A DNA stretch of 64,000 nucleotides from Peribacillus asahii (GCF_003570725.1 NZ_QWVS01000013.1:102001-166000), one strand, 5' to 3'. Shown: positions 43,014-51,790, counted from the first letter of the stretch. Notes: generated by a model not told the origin, from the sequence alone. A program made the numbers and translations.

Positions 43014-43748
43014 TTACTTCACCCGTAAATTTTGTTCAATGCGAACCGTGTACTTATCATCAAGCTTGTTCCAGCTTTTGATTTTTACAATCGTCGTGCC
43101 ATACTTTTTAGCGATTTTTGTTACTGTATCACCTTTTACGACTGTGTGATATTCCTTGTCATCAGCCTTCTTCTTTTTCAAATCGAATGCTGTAACAATC
43201 CCGTTTACATGACCTTGTGCAACATCTTCAATAAATGCAGCCTTTTTCAAAATAGCAGCTTCATCAGGATTGGAGATATAAAGATTTTCTGTCAGTAAAG
43301 CTGGCATATTCGTTGTTCTTAAAACTTGTAAATTCCCTGTTTGTAGGCCGCGATCACGCACTCCATATTCTTTGATTTTCTTCATGATTTCAGCATGGAT
43401 AATTTTCTGATATTCTTTCGATTTCGCTGAAGCTTTCGTGTAAATATAATCTTCATAACCTGTTGATGTTTTAGAAGCTGAATTGATATGAATAGATAAG
43501 AAGAAGTCAGCTCCCCAAACATTTGCTGTCTTTGCTCGTTCTGATAGTGTCGGATAAGTATCTCCTGTACGACTCATTTTTACTTCTACATCTTCATATG
43601 CAGCTAATAGTTCTTTTACTCGTTTAGCAATCTTTAAGGTTAAATCTTTTTCAAGCAATCCATTTCCAACTGCTCCTGGATCTTTACCGCCGTGACCCGG
43701 GTCAATAAAAATCTTAATTAGCCCCTGCTTTGATAACACGTTGACCAT
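43014..43748 (-). CDS. N-acetylmuramoyl-L-alanine amidase (phage endolysin)
   Basis: 244 residues. The N-terminal Amidase_3 domain cuts the amide bond between muramic acid and L-alanine; zinc ligands and catalytic Glu are in IDPGHGGKDPGAVGNG near 15, LEKDLTLKIA near 32, FLSIHINSAS near 82 and ALLTENLYISN near 150. A LysM domain at the C-terminus (VKGDTVTKIAKKYGT near 204) binds peptidoglycan. No signal peptide, so it needs the holin. Its ATG overlaps the holin stop (TAATG). It is the last gene of the late operon. Confidence 0.95.
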   Translation of the reverse strand: MVNVLSKQGLIKIFIDPGHGGKDPGAVGNGLLEKDLTLKIAKRVKELLAAYEDVEVKMSRTGDTYPTLSERAKTANVWGADFFLSIHINSASKTSTGYEDYIYTKASAKSKEYQKIIHAEIMKKIKEYGVRDRGLQTGNLQVLRTTNMPALLTENLYISNPDEAAILKKAAFIEDVAQGHVNGIVTAFDLKKKKADDKEYHTVVKGDTVTKIAKKYGTTIVKIKSWNKLDDKYTVRIEQNLRVK

Positions 43749-44161
43749 TATTTATTCTCCTTTCCCTTTTCATTTTTATCGAAAATAGCCAATGCTTTTT
43801 GCACTGGCTCTGGAATATTAATACCTAGTTTCGCACTGTTCTCACCAAGTGAAGCTACTTCATTTAAAATAAATAAGATTGCAACAGCATTCGGAATAAC
43901 TCCACCGATTTTCAACCCTTGATGGTCTAGTACTAGATAGATAAGATTAGCCACAACAATCCATACCCACATCATGCCCTTTTTTATAATACCTTCATAG
44001 CCACGTTTGCTCGATATTTGCCCCCAATTCGCTGCCATACCTGTAATAAAATCAAATGTATTTAAGATTAAAAGTACTGTTAATAAGACGGACCATCCGC
44101 CAACTAACCATCCTATAAGGCCACCAATTGTAGCAATTGTGATTTGAAAAAAGTTCTCCAT
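43748..44161 (-). CDS. Phage holin family protein
   Basis: 137 residues with three membrane helices (about 7-30, 64-82, 88-105) and a charged C-terminal tail (DKNEKGKENK), matching the phage holin family 4 (TcdE/Bacillus type): LLILNTFDFITGMAANW near 30 and SSKRGYEGIIKKGMMW near 51. It makes the membrane lesion that releases the endolysin. A terminator lies 20 bases before its start, so expression may need read-through. Confidence 0.92.
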   Translation of the reverse strand: MENFFQITIATIGGLIGWLVGGWSVLLTVLLILNTFDFITGMAANWGQISSKRGYEGIIKKGMMWVWIVVANLIYLVLDHQGLKIGGVIPNAVAILFILNEVASLGENSAKLGINIPEPVQKALAIFDKNEKGKENK

Positions 44162-44180
44162 TCGTACACCTGCTTTACAT

Positions 44181-44207
44181 AAAAATAGCCCCGATCGGTT
44201 CGGGGCA
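44181..44207 (-). terminator. Terminator in the holin leader
   Basis: GCCCCGA pairs with TCGGGGC; on the minus strand the stem is followed by TATTTTTAT, and the holin ATG comes only about 20 bases later. Confidence 0.75.
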
Positions 44208-44224
44208 ACTCAGGTCATGATGTA

Positions 44225-44306
44225 ATAAAAAAGACAGCCAGTTTTGAAGGAAACTGGCTGTCTCAATGAGTAAAAAGAAAACAATCAACGCAACATGATT
44301 GCTTTC
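44225..44306 (-). ncRNA. Small RNA, copy 2 (antitoxin-like)
   Basis: A second copy of the RNA at 5858-5944. The 5' half (GCAATC, TGTTGCG, TGATTGTTTTC, TTTTTACTCATT) is nearly identical, while the terminator stem differs (AGACAGCCAGTTT with its complement, 44232-44244 and 44251-44263) and ends in six T. The promoter form is also kept. Selection has thus kept the 5' hairpin and the structure of the 3' stem but not its sequence. No toxin-type open frame is found on the opposite strand. Predicted length is about 82 nt. Confidence 0.65.
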
Positions 44307-44313
44307 TACGTAT

Positions 44314-44342
44314 AATATAAACCATTTGTCGAAAGTTGTCGA
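44314..44342 (-). promoter_or_regulatory. Sigma-A promoter of small RNA copy 2
   Basis: On the minus strand TCGACA (44337-44342), 17 bases, TATATT (44314-44319), the same boxes and spacing as copy 1. Confidence 0.62.
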
Positions 44343-44528
44343 TAGTATAACCTTACTAATTAAATATTTTGTCGAATAATGTCACACGGTGCTGATGTCT
44401 TATAAAATTTACTTATTTTAAAAATAAATCACTTTAATAACCTTATATTCAATTAAATAGGAATAACCCTACCCTTTACATATCTCTCTGCTCGGTACAG
44501 GGCATTTCTTAAATCATGAAGTTGTTGA

Positions 44529-44621
44529 TTAATTTAATAGAGATTGTATGACGAAAATAATGATAATCCACATTGGAATGGATAATAACGCTCCCCACAT
44601 GCAGCCTTTGAAAAATTCTAT
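44529..44621 (-). CDS. Small phage membrane protein, probable ATA start
   Basis: A 30-residue frame: IEFFKGCMWGALLSIPMW, then a hydrophobic run IIIIFVIQSLLN and stop. An ideal AAGGAG site lies nine bases before an ATA codon, and the amphipathic N-terminus EFFKG is what related tail-end mini-proteins of Bacillus phages show after their start Met. The nearest ATG (44600) has no ribosome site. So either ATA is used as a rare start or the start codon has mutated and the peptide begins at 44600 (23 residues). It lies behind XkdX in the late operon. Confidence 0.5.
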   Translation of the reverse strand: MEFFKGCMWGALLSIPMWIIIIFVIQSLLN

Positions 44622-44643
44622 TTTCCAACACTCCTTTTTAAGT

Positions 44644-44673
44644 CATAAAAAATACACCTTACTGAGCAGGTGT
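44644..44673 (-). terminator. Hairpin overlapping the XkdX stop
   Basis: ACACCT pairs with AGGTGT around the stop codon; on the minus strand ATTTTTTATG follows. The stem is short. Confidence 0.5.
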
Positions 44674-44775
44674 TTGCGGGTTTAGTGCTTCTTCAACTTG
44701 TAGGCGATATTGCGTTGGTACTTGATCAATTGTCATATATCCATATTTTACGGCGCTTGTATACATGTTTATCAT
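44659..44775 (-). CDS. XkdX-like small tail protein
   Basis: 38 residues: an N-terminal Tyr- and Lys-containing stretch (VKYGYMTIDQVP) typical of the XkdX family found after the tail fibre in PBSX-like phages. The ATG overlaps the stop of the previous gene (ATGA). Function unknown, associated with the tail or fibre. Confidence 0.8.
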   Translation of the reverse strand: MINMYTSAVKYGYMTIDQVPTQYRLQVEEALNPQTPAQ

Positions 44776-45002
44776 ACAGGTTGCCCCCCTTCTAAATTTT
44801 CAACTCTTGATTTTAAATCAGCATTTTCCATCATTAATGTTGATAGCATCATAGCGGTAAACTCTGCATTTTGCATCAGCATAGCAATTAAATTAGCCAT
44901 CATTTCCGGGTTTGACTGCTTGCGCATTTCCTCAACATCTTGATCAAATTCTTCTGGTGTTTTACCTAACTGCTGTAATACTCTTTGCAACAACTCATCC
45001 AT
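44772..45002 (-). CDS. Small phage protein with coiled coil
   Basis: 76 residues, helical, with acidic and Met-rich character (LLQRVLQQLGKTPEEFDQDV, then MMANLIAMLMQNAEF) and a final coiled-coil-like NADLKSRVENLEG. No membrane segment. It lies between the fibre and XkdX genes, overlapping the latter by four bases, and may be a fibre-assembly factor. Family not recognised. Confidence 0.7.
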   Translation of the reverse strand: MDELLQRVLQQLGKTPEEFDQDVEEMRKQSNPEMMANLIAMLMQNAEFTAMMLSTLMMENADLKSRVENLEGGQPV

Positions 45003-45003
45003 A

Positions 45004-47514
45004 TTAGAGGCCCCCCGCTTTTAATCTTTTCAACACATCATACAAAATATTTGTATTTACTGAAATTGCTGTTGTATTATCCTCAACTTTTTTCGTCGCA
45101 TCTTCAAGAGCTGACCGGACATTGTTGGCAAATTGAGCTGATACATTCACCGGGCTGGATGTGAAAGCTTGGCGATTATTAACAATGTAGCGAATTTCGT
45201 ACTTTGCTGTTGCCTCGTATTTGCTCGGCTCAATAGCGACCCTGACTTTACCATATGCATTTGAAGTTTGCACAACCCAATCTCTATCGACTATGCCGTT
45301 TTTATAAACCGCGATTATTTTTTCCGCTTGATATGCCAATGGGTTATTGGACGCGGAGTTTAGAACATACCCGTTTGTTATATTCCCCGCACTAGAGAAT
45401 TGGAACGCTGTTGCCGTCTCCTTCATGACAACCCCGCCACCAACTTCAACTTGTGTTAATCCGTTTACGCTAATTGCACCCTCTGAACGGATTTCCTCAA
45501 CTTTCGGAATCGCTAACACATAAGACAGTTTGTACGGCGTGTAATTTGCTGCTTTGTTCGCCTTGACGTAATCCAATGTTTGCGTTGGTGCATCTGTGCC
45601 ATCAACAACGGATACCCATGCTGTCGGTTTAAATGTTGTTGGATCGACCGTTTTCACTTTCCAACCATTGAAATAAGCTTTAATTTCGTCCCCTGTCGGT
45701 GTGTATGTTTCCGCAAATCCTGTATCTTGGTCGGACACTGTAAGAAATACAAAGTTATTGTCGCGTGGATAAGCCAAATCACCTGTTTTATCCGTTCCGG
45801 TGTAAGCATCTGTAGTGATTTTTAACAGTGCGCCGTTGTGTTTAGAAACAACCCCTAATCCTTTACCGTTGCTCGCGATAGGTGTCCAAAAAAGTTTATA
45901 TCCACCGGCATCCGTAACGTACCATGTTGAAGAACCATCCAAAACAGCATCCTCAATCACCTTGCGTTTGAAATACTTGGCATCTTGTTCAAATAAACGG
46001 TCCGCAACATCTCCGATTTTTCCTAGTTTTGTTTCGAACAATGCATAAGATTTATTTTGTGGTACGAATGGTTTTGCTGTTGCGCCTAGTGTGAGCATTG
46101 GGTTTTTGAACAAGAACGTTCCTGCCTCACTGTTGAAAGTGTAAAAATATAAATTAAAATCGCTGTCCGCGGTGAATGTCTTGGTGCTTGTAGTAAGAAC
46201 GATCGCACCGGATGCACTTTCTTTTCTTCCGTAATACATGCCCTCGCCTGAAACGGTGTATGAAAAACCTTTTTTAACAGGGATTATGACAGATGAAATT
46301 TGCCCGCTTGCTGTGGCGTTCAACTCTAATTCATATTGGCTTAGAATTTTTGCGTTAGGGTTCAACGTCCACTCACTAAACGGCGGCAATAAATTCTCAC
46401 CCTCTGCCATGATGTACGGATTTTGCAAATGCTGCACACCTTCAACTGATGGATAACGGCGTAAAACCTCATCCTCTAGCATCGTTACGTTGATTGCATC
46501 ATAATGCTCTTTCGTTACCTCGTATAACGGCACTCTTGGAGCATGTAGGATGGCCTCCGGTTTTAGTTCGATTTCTAGTTCGACGTAATCGGTGTTGATT
46601 AAAGATGGCGTTGCACTGCCGTCCGTTGGTTCGGCGTAGGCTAGGAAGTGAAGGAATCCATTAGAATCACTATGCTCGGCAGTTGTATTAAGAGCCAACT
46701 TAGAAACAGCCGCGTTAGTTGTAGTTGCTACAGTTGTAGACCAAACGTTACTAGCGTTGAGCCATACTTTTAAACTAGCTTTATTTCCACCAACGGACGA
46801 TCCGAAGCCATGCCAATTACATGTAATTTTTGAAACATTATCCTTCAGCCACTGCACCTTATCCGCAACTGTCGAGCGCGGGATGCGGCCTAATTGGCGT
46901 TCTACTTCTGCGATTATATCGAATGAGAATAGGTGTTGCGCGATACCTCCGTTGACGCTGCTTCCGTGAACGGAATTAGCAGAATTTAAGGAATATAAAT
47001 TACTATACGCCCCTTGACTAACCTCTGATGAAAACGATGGAGGAATAGCAAGGATAGTGTCTGTTATTTTATACTTGGCATTATGCGGATTTTCCAACGT
47101 AATTCCCGCGACTTTCCCCTCGAAATTAGCAACGCGGATTAATGTTGGACGCTCTGCCTTTGCTGTAAACTTCGCTACCCCTGCTGTAATAGAAGCATCT
47201 GCCCATTTAAGTTTTGTTCGTTTGTCGGCTAAAACATAATATTTCAACGGATCGAGTACCGTGTTTTGCATTGGGATTCGTGTACAGCCTTCAATTTCGA
47301 TGTTAACTGGAGCATCGACTCCGCCGTTTAAAACACTCAAACCGTGGATTAACGTTTGTTTTTGTCGACCCGCTTCTTCTAACTGTGCATGTGCATCAGC
47401 AATCCCTTGCTCCATCCGATTCATGTTACCAGCACTAAAAGGCGTTCCCTCTTGAATAATGTTTCCTTGTGCATCTTTAATACGATCTTGCCATTGTTTT
47501 TGTGAATAAGGCAT
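45004..47514 (-). CDS. Phage tail fibre / baseplate appendage protein
   Basis: 836 residues, no enzymatic motif. The N-terminus (YSQKQWQDRIKDAQGNIIQE, then NMNRMEQGIADAHAQLEEAG) is the conserved baseplate-attachment start of fibre proteins of Bacillus phages. The middle is beta-rich with Thr, Asn and Ser; the C-terminus ends with a helix ISVNTNILYDVLKRLK. It is probably the receptor-binding fibre and may set host range. It follows the DUF2313-type baseplate gene and a small gene, the place of xkdV. Confidence 0.85.
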   Translation of the reverse strand: MPYSQKQWQDRIKDAQGNIIQEGTPFSAGNMNRMEQGIADAHAQLEEAGRQKQTLIHGLSVLNGGVDAPVNIEIEGCTRIPMQNTVLDPLKYYVLADKRTKLKWADASITAGVAKFTAKAERPTLIRVANFEGKVAGITLENPHNAKYKITDTILAIPPSFSSEVSQGAYSNLYSLNSANSVHGSSVNGGIAQHLFSFDIIAEVERQLGRIPRSTVADKVQWLKDNVSKITCNWHGFGSSVGGNKASLKVWLNASNVWSTTVATTTNAAVSKLALNTTAEHSDSNGFLHFLAYAEPTDGSATPSLINTDYVELEIELKPEAILHAPRVPLYEVTKEHYDAINVTMLEDEVLRRYPSVEGVQHLQNPYIMAEGENLLPPFSEWTLNPNAKILSQYELELNATASGQISSVIIPVKKGFSYTVSGEGMYYGRKESASGAIVLTTSTKTFTADSDFNLYFYTFNSEAGTFLFKNPMLTLGATAKPFVPQNKSYALFETKLGKIGDVADRLFEQDAKYFKRKVIEDAVLDGSSTWYVTDAGGYKLFWTPIASNGKGLGVVSKHNGALLKITTDAYTGTDKTGDLAYPRDNNFVFLTVSDQDTGFAETYTPTGDEIKAYFNGWKVKTVDPTTFKPTAWVSVVDGTDAPTQTLDYVKANKAANYTPYKLSYVLAIPKVEEIRSEGAISVNGLTQVEVGGGVVMKETATAFQFSSAGNITNGYVLNSASNNPLAYQAEKIIAVYKNGIVDRDWVVQTSNAYGKVRVAIEPSKYEATAKYEIRYIVNNRQAFTSSPVNVSAQFANNVRSALEDATKKVEDNTTAISVNTNILYDVLKRLKAGGL

Positions 47515-47525
47515 TCAATTACCTC

Positions 47526-47822
47526 CTAAACTCTCTTTAATGTGTATTTAAAAGAAATGAGTAAACCGTTTATATTTGGTTTTACGATGTTATCTGGTTG
47601 ATCATCGAATACGGCCCCGTCTTGGTCTAACAACTCAAATTTCGTAATCGTGCCGCTCACTGTATCATCTAAATACAGATAAATCGTAATAACGTCACCT
47701 GTTAAATCTGTTTTATAGATGGGCGTTTTGTATTTCACTCCACCCACCGTGTACTGACCTTCTTTGATAAAGCCCTTTAGCCAGTTTTTCATTTTGGTAT
47801 GTCCACCAGTTGTAATAGCCAT
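47526..47822 (-). CDS. Small phage tail protein
   Basis: 98 residues (MAITTGGHTKMKNWLKGFIK), mostly beta strands (YKTDLTGDVITIYLYLDD near 45). It begins with an ATG overlapping the upstream stop (TAATG), with GAGGTG upstream. It sits between the XkdU-like and fibre genes, so it is a baseplate or fibre-connector protein. Family not recognised. Confidence 0.75.
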   Translation of the reverse strand: MAITTGGHTKMKNWLKGFIKEGQYTVGGVKYKTPIYKTDLTGDVITIYLYLDDTVSGTITKFELLDQDGAVFDDQPDNIVKPNINGLLISFKYTLKRV

Positions 47823-48622
47823 TAAATCACCTCTCCTGCAACAAAATTCCCGCAAATCGGATAGATTTGTAAAAACGACGAATAAACCCCACTTAGTTCA
47901 AAGTTGGAGTTGTAATCCTTGCTGATATTGTCTCCAGAAACATAGTCCCCGCAGATTAGATAAGGGTTATCCGCTTTGGAATAAGCACCTCTAATGTCTA
48001 AAGATGCTTGATAAAGTGCATTCCCATTTGTGATTTGTTCCCCACCTGCCATCATGTGGCCAGCGTAGTTTTCAAATGGATACATCCAGCGTTGGTATTC
48101 ATCGGCTGCAGTTAATTCTCTTTCCAAGAGATATTGCCATTGTGTACCTATTCCGCCTATTCCCACTCGATTTAAGTCAGAAAAGGGAATGCCGTATGGA
48201 TTACCATCGCCTTTTACCGTAATAAAAAGCATGGCTGGTTCCCCGTCAAAAGGGCTTCCTTTAAGACTCCACCCTTCTTGGGCACTAATAAAATACTCAT
48301 TCAAATAGATTTGTAGGAGTTGATTTATACTCTCGATGTCCCCATCTGATAAAAAGTTTGTCACAATTCTTGTCTTTATTTTCAAGCGATACTCTTCATC
48401 GGTAGACAAGCCTCGGAATTCTCCAACGATTTCTTGACCTAATCGATCTAATGCTTTGCCTTCCGCTAAATCAATATCTCGCCATTCCTCCATACGGTTC
48501 AATGTGCTATCAATATCATCTAACTGTGAAGAAACAATCGATATTAATTTACCAATCTTACTTTCTTTCGTCTTTTTATACGCATCCGTAAGTTTTGAGA
48601 GAATGTTATCTAAAAAAATCAT
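47822..48622 (-). CDS. XkdU/YmfQ-like phage baseplate protein (DUF2313)
   Basis: 266 residues. IVSSQLDDIDSTLNRMEEWRDIDLAEGKALDRLGQEI near the N-terminus, split by me at residues 30-66, is the DUF2313 signature (the tail-wedge protein next to gpJ in Mu and xkdT in PBSX); GLSTDEEYRLKIKTRI follows. The C-terminal 100 residues (AGHMMAGGEQITNGN) are more specific. ATGA overlap with the baseplate J gene. Confidence 0.85.
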   Translation of the reverse strand: MIFLDNILSKLTDAYKKTKESKIGKLISIVSSQLDDIDSTLNRMEEWRDIDLAEGKALDRLGQEIVGEFRGLSTDEEYRLKIKTRIVTNFLSDGDIESINQLLQIYLNEYFISAQEGWSLKGSPFDGEPAMLFITVKGDGNPYGIPFSDLNRVGIGGIGTQWQYLLERELTAADEYQRWMYPFENYAGHMMAGGEQITNGNALYQASLDIRGAYSKADNPYLICGDYVSGDNISKDYNSNFELSGVYSSFLQIYPICGNFVAGEVI

Positions 48623-49788
48623 GACACCACAACCTTATCAAAACTCGTTTTCGCAACCTTTCCGTCAAGCACTGTGATATTTCCAGATGCGTATGTTACT
48701 CCATCCGTACTTAATTCAACTGTCACATCATCTACAATATTTAGTTCTATAATAGACCAGACAATTTGGTTAATAATCACATTCTGTTTCAGTCCAAGAC
48801 CCGGATATTCTGTGCCGGACTCACTTTCCCCACCGATATAATTTAAGATTTGAGAACGTACTATTTCTATCCCATCGGATGGAAAATTAGCTTTCTTTGT
48901 TAAAGCCACCCGTACATAAATCTGAATGATTTCAGGCCGGGTAAACCCGATATAATGCTTGATATTTTTTGAATCAAGAACTTCTACTACAGTCGAACCG
49001 AATGATTGTATCCCACCAGATTTTCTCCCAAAAATGGCTTTTGCCACATCGAGATCTGTGCCACCAAACACAAATGGGGCAATAGATTTAGGAGGAATGC
49101 CATCCTTCTCTACCATTGATGTATTCTGGCTTACAATAGCATCACGAACACCAGGCACCTCTAACAGTTCAGCCTGAATGCCTTCTAAATCAGATGAACC
49201 TTTATTAGGAGGATAGGATTGATATCTAGTGTATAAAGCTGTATCTGTTTCTCTATCCGTGCCACCCGCTGTTGGTTCTAAATTAATAACCTCAAAAACT
49301 ACTTCTGGATCGGGATATAAAATCTCTGTAATTTCGCCCGCAGCCACATTCCCTTGCGTTCCTTTTTCCTCTGCATAAATCTCTACGATAGCTTCCCCTA
49401 TTTCATCCAGAACGGCATCTTCGGTTGTCTCAAAATAAATATTATTTTTCGTGCCTACAATAAAACCAGTCTCTATGGTTGCTCCAGGTGTTCCTCTTAT
49501 TTTCACTTTTCCATAAGCATACTCTTCGAGGTTCCTGCTAATACCCTTGAATCTTACGGCTCGATCAAGAGAAACCCCCTCAGCTGTGCCAGGGAATGAG
49601 TTGTTATAAACCTTCTCTATTACCTGCCATACGATAGCTAAAAACCATGCGTAAAGACGTATTAAGATACCAAGGAAAGAACGTGGTGATAGATTAATTG
49701 TTTCACCGAATCCTTCTCTAGCTTTCGCTTCCATTTCCTCAATGAGTTCAGCGTATGTTTTTTTCTTAAAGCCATTTTCATCAAGCAT
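48619..49788 (-). CDS. Baseplate J family protein (XkdT-like)
   Basis: 389 residues. ERDFGVSL-like start is absent, but RAVRFKGISRNLEEYAYGKV near 79, GTPGATIETGFIVG near 101 and AVLDEIGEAIVEIYAEEKGTQGNVAAG near 122 (described in parts) match the Mu gpJ / P2 gpJ baseplate wedge family; the C-terminus forms the wedge trimerisation fold. It is an essential part of contractile-tail baseplates. It overlaps the next upstream gene by eight bases and the next downstream by four. Confidence 0.92.
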   Translation of the reverse strand: MLDENGFKKKTYAELIEEMEAKAREGFGETINLSPRSFLGILIRLYAWFLAIVWQVIEKVYNNSFPGTAEGVSLDRAVRFKGISRNLEEYAYGKVKIRGTPGATIETGFIVGTKNNIYFETTEDAVLDEIGEAIVEIYAEEKGTQGNVAAGEITEILYPDPEVVFEVINLEPTAGGTDRETDTALYTRYQSYPPNKGSSDLEGIQAELLEVPGVRDAIVSQNTSMVEKDGIPPKSIAPFVFGGTDLDVAKAIFGRKSGGIQSFGSTVVEVLDSKNIKHYIGFTRPEIIQIYVRVALTKKANFPSDGIEIVRSQILNYIGGESESGTEYPGLGLKQNVIINQIVWSIIELNIVDDVTVELSTDGVTYASGNITVLDGKVAKTSFDKVVVS

Positions 49789-50146
49789 ATTCTATATTCA
49801 CCCCCTCCAAAGAAAGTGTTCCTCCGTCTGTTTTTTTCATTTCCAGAGAAACAGATCTAGTCCGTTCTTGTGGATTATCCGTAAAAATAACATCTTCAAC
49901 AGAGGCAATTCTCTCTTCTTGTAAAACTGCTTCAACGATATCTTCATGAGCTTTTGCTAGGTCGGCTTCTTTCCCTAAAAGGTTATCGAAAACCAAGCCA
50001 TGGTCCGGTTCAAGAAAAAACTCTCCTTTTCTAGTTTCGAGAATCATCCGTACGGACTGGGCCAATTCTTCATCACCTTCCACCATGACGATATCACCGT
50101 TTTCATCAATCACTAAGTCTCCATCCACTATTTTGGGAGAAAACAT
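49781..50146 (-). CDS. DUF2634 baseplate wedge protein (XkdS/gp25-like)
   Basis: 121 residues. MILETRKGEFFLEPDHGLVF near 32 is the lysozyme-like wedge signature shared by XkdS, P2 gpW and T4 gp25. It joins sheath and baseplate. AAGGCGG precedes the ATG. In line with the PBSX order. Confidence 0.88.
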   Translation of the reverse strand: MFSPKIVDGDLVIDENGDIVMVEGDEELAQSVRMILETRKGEFFLEPDHGLVFDNLLGKEADLAKAHEDIVEAVLQEERIASVEDVIFTDNPQERTRSVSLEMKKTDGGTLSLEGVNIEYA

Positions 50147-50158
50147 GTTATCACCGCC

Positions 50159-50623
50159 TTATGGAGCAAAGTTTAATATTCCTGTTATTACAGCATCCCT
50201 CTGGTCATGAGTCCGGTTAAACTCGGGATCAAAAGGAGTTGTGCCGTTTAAATTATCGAGTGCTCTTTCCGCAAATTCTACAAAGACCACATCATTTTTC
50301 TTTAGAAATGGTTTGAATTCTATTTCGTTTTTCGTATGGATTATCCCATTCGAACCATCAACCCCACCATACGCCCCTGTTAATCCTGCAATATTTGCAG
50401 GAATGGGATGAGAAATCTTATACCGCATACCAAGAATCGGGACATCTTGCAGAACAGGGTATTTATCGGTATCTCCATCTGTATCAACCGATAAAAAAAG
50501 AAGCTCAACGTCTGCCGTTTGCTTCTCTTCATTGAACGATATAACCCTCGCTGGTGCTTGTGTACGGATAGATAACTTGATTCGCCTTTCTAATAGGTCG
50601 ATAAAATTCGTATCATTTGCCAT
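50159..50623 (-). CDS. DUF2577 phage tail protein (XkdR-like)
   Basis: 154 residues with VELLFLSVDTDGDTDKYPV near 44, a beta-strand OB-like protein and GDVVFVEF-type KNDVVFVEFAERALD near 110. XkdR-type proteins sit at the baseplate hub or spike. The ATG overlaps the previous stop (TAATG). Twelve bases separate it from the wedge gene. Confidence 0.82.
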   Translation of the reverse strand: MANDTNFIDLLERRIKLSIRTQAPARVISFNEEKQTADVELLFLSVDTDGDTDKYPVLQDVPILGMRYKISHPIPANIAGLTGAYGGVDGSNGIIHTKNEIEFKPFLKKNDVVFVEFAERALDNLNGTTPFDPEFNRTHDQRDAVITGILNFAP

Positions 50624-51468
50624 TAGATCACATTCGCTTCCGTCATAAAATTACCGCCATCACAGTAATGTCGCCCATTCTTGGCTCGATATTTACCATC
50701 AATTCCTTTGGACTTCAATTTAACGATGGATGCAACAGCCAGCCGATGTTGGAGAAGGCATTGTACTTTATATCCTTTTCCGTTTTCATCATCGAAAGGT
50801 TCAGGACTACCGATTAAACCTGTTTTTTCTTCAAGTGTAAATCGTTCGTCGTCACCTTCTTTAATCGACCGAATGATTAACTTCCCTCGCTTATAGTAAA
50901 GAGCAGCACCACAATCTTTCACGACTTCTTCCAGGTTGTTTAATATTTGACCTGTGACAGTATAACCCTTTTTATACGTAACATCTTTCGGCAGCTTCAT
51001 TTGTGCTAATTTAATCCCTAACACGCTGCAAATTTTTTTGATGATAGTTGACCCCTTCGTTCCTGCTTTAAAGGCAATCTTCAATTTTTGCTTCTTTCCT
51101 TTTTCTGCTTTGTCCGCTGTTTTAGAAGTGACTTTAACCCGAGAATAATCATCTCCTTCTAAAAAAGAAATCGTTGTGATTTTGTCTACACCATTTCGAT
51201 TTGTAAGGATTTTTGTGATTTTCCCCACTGCAATCACACCGTAATCATCTTTATATCCAGCTTGGATTGTACAGGTATCTCCTTTTTGCATTCGGTTTAT
51301 CGAATCTTTTGAGAGATTATAAATGTCCACTGTGCTTGTATTCGGCTTTGAATCATCATCAAAAGGAACGTCAAAACGTATTTCCAAACCTTTATTAGAG
51401 AAGGTTGTGGAATACTTGCCCTTTACCGTTACTTTTATGACACGACCAAACATCGCATTAGAGCTCAT
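50623..51468 (-). CDS. Phage late control D / XkdQ-like baseplate hub protein
   Basis: 281 residues. N-terminal RVIKVTVKGKYSTTFSNKGL is followed by TSTVDIYNLSKDSINRM near 52 and the LysM-like ILNNLEEVVKDCGAALYYKRG near 180, as in XkdQ and gpD/gp27-type hub proteins that hold the spike. ATG at 51468 has AGGTG six bases upstream; an alternative start is at 51477. It overlaps the plug gene by a few bases. Confidence 0.83.
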   Translation of the reverse strand: MSSNAMFGRVIKVTVKGKYSTTFSNKGLEIRFDVPFDDDSKPNTSTVDIYNLSKDSINRMQKGDTCTIQAGYKDDYGVIAVGKITKILTNRNGVDKITTISFLEGDDYSRVKVTSKTADKAEKGKKQKLKIAFKAGTKGSTIIKKICSVLGIKLAQMKLPKDVTYKKGYTVTGQILNNLEEVVKDCGAALYYKRGKLIIRSIKEGDDERFTLEEKTGLIGSPEPFDDENGKGYKVQCLLQHRLAVASIVKLKSKGIDGKYRAKNGRHYCDGGNFMTEANVI

Positions 51469-51790
51469 CTTCATCACCTACATCATCAATATAAACAAAT
51501 ACCGTCTCACCGAAATTATCAAATGTGATGCGATTCTCTTTTCCGCTTTGATCAAGTGGAATAAGGGTTGGTGCCGGAAGATTAGGGTTAGGAACGTCTG
51601 ACCATAAAGGAATGCCTAACCTGAGTTTTTCCCCTAATACAAGTGATTCTTCATCCGCATCGAAAAGGTTAATGGTAAAGAAATCGCCTATTTCGTTGTA
51701 ATTGATTTCAAGAAAAAACGATTCCTCCGCTAAGTCGATTTCAAAGCGTTCAGGAATCGTGTTTTTGTCAAACGGGATATAATTTCTCAT
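51458..51790 (-). CDS. Phage baseplate plug-type protein
   Basis: 110 residues, all beta: IDLAEESFFLEINYNEIGDFF near 18 and NRITFDNFGETVFVYIDDVGD near the end. This pattern matches small plug proteins (Pam3 gp18-like domain) lying between the LysM and hub genes of contractile phages. AGGGTG precedes the ATG. Overlaps the hub gene. Confidence 0.75.
   Translation of the reverse strand: MRNYIPFDKNTIPERFEIDLAEESFFLEINYNEIGDFFTINLFDADEESLVLGEKLRLGIPLWSDVPNPNLPAPTLIPLDQSGKENRITFDNFGETVFVYIDDVGDEDEL

Larger units (their letters stand above)
44162..44528. other. Gap between holin and small phage membrane gene
   Basis: Contains the terminator at 44181-44207, small RNA copy 2 with its promoter, and about 180 bases (44345-44528) in which I see nothing definite. 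Confidence 0.5.
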
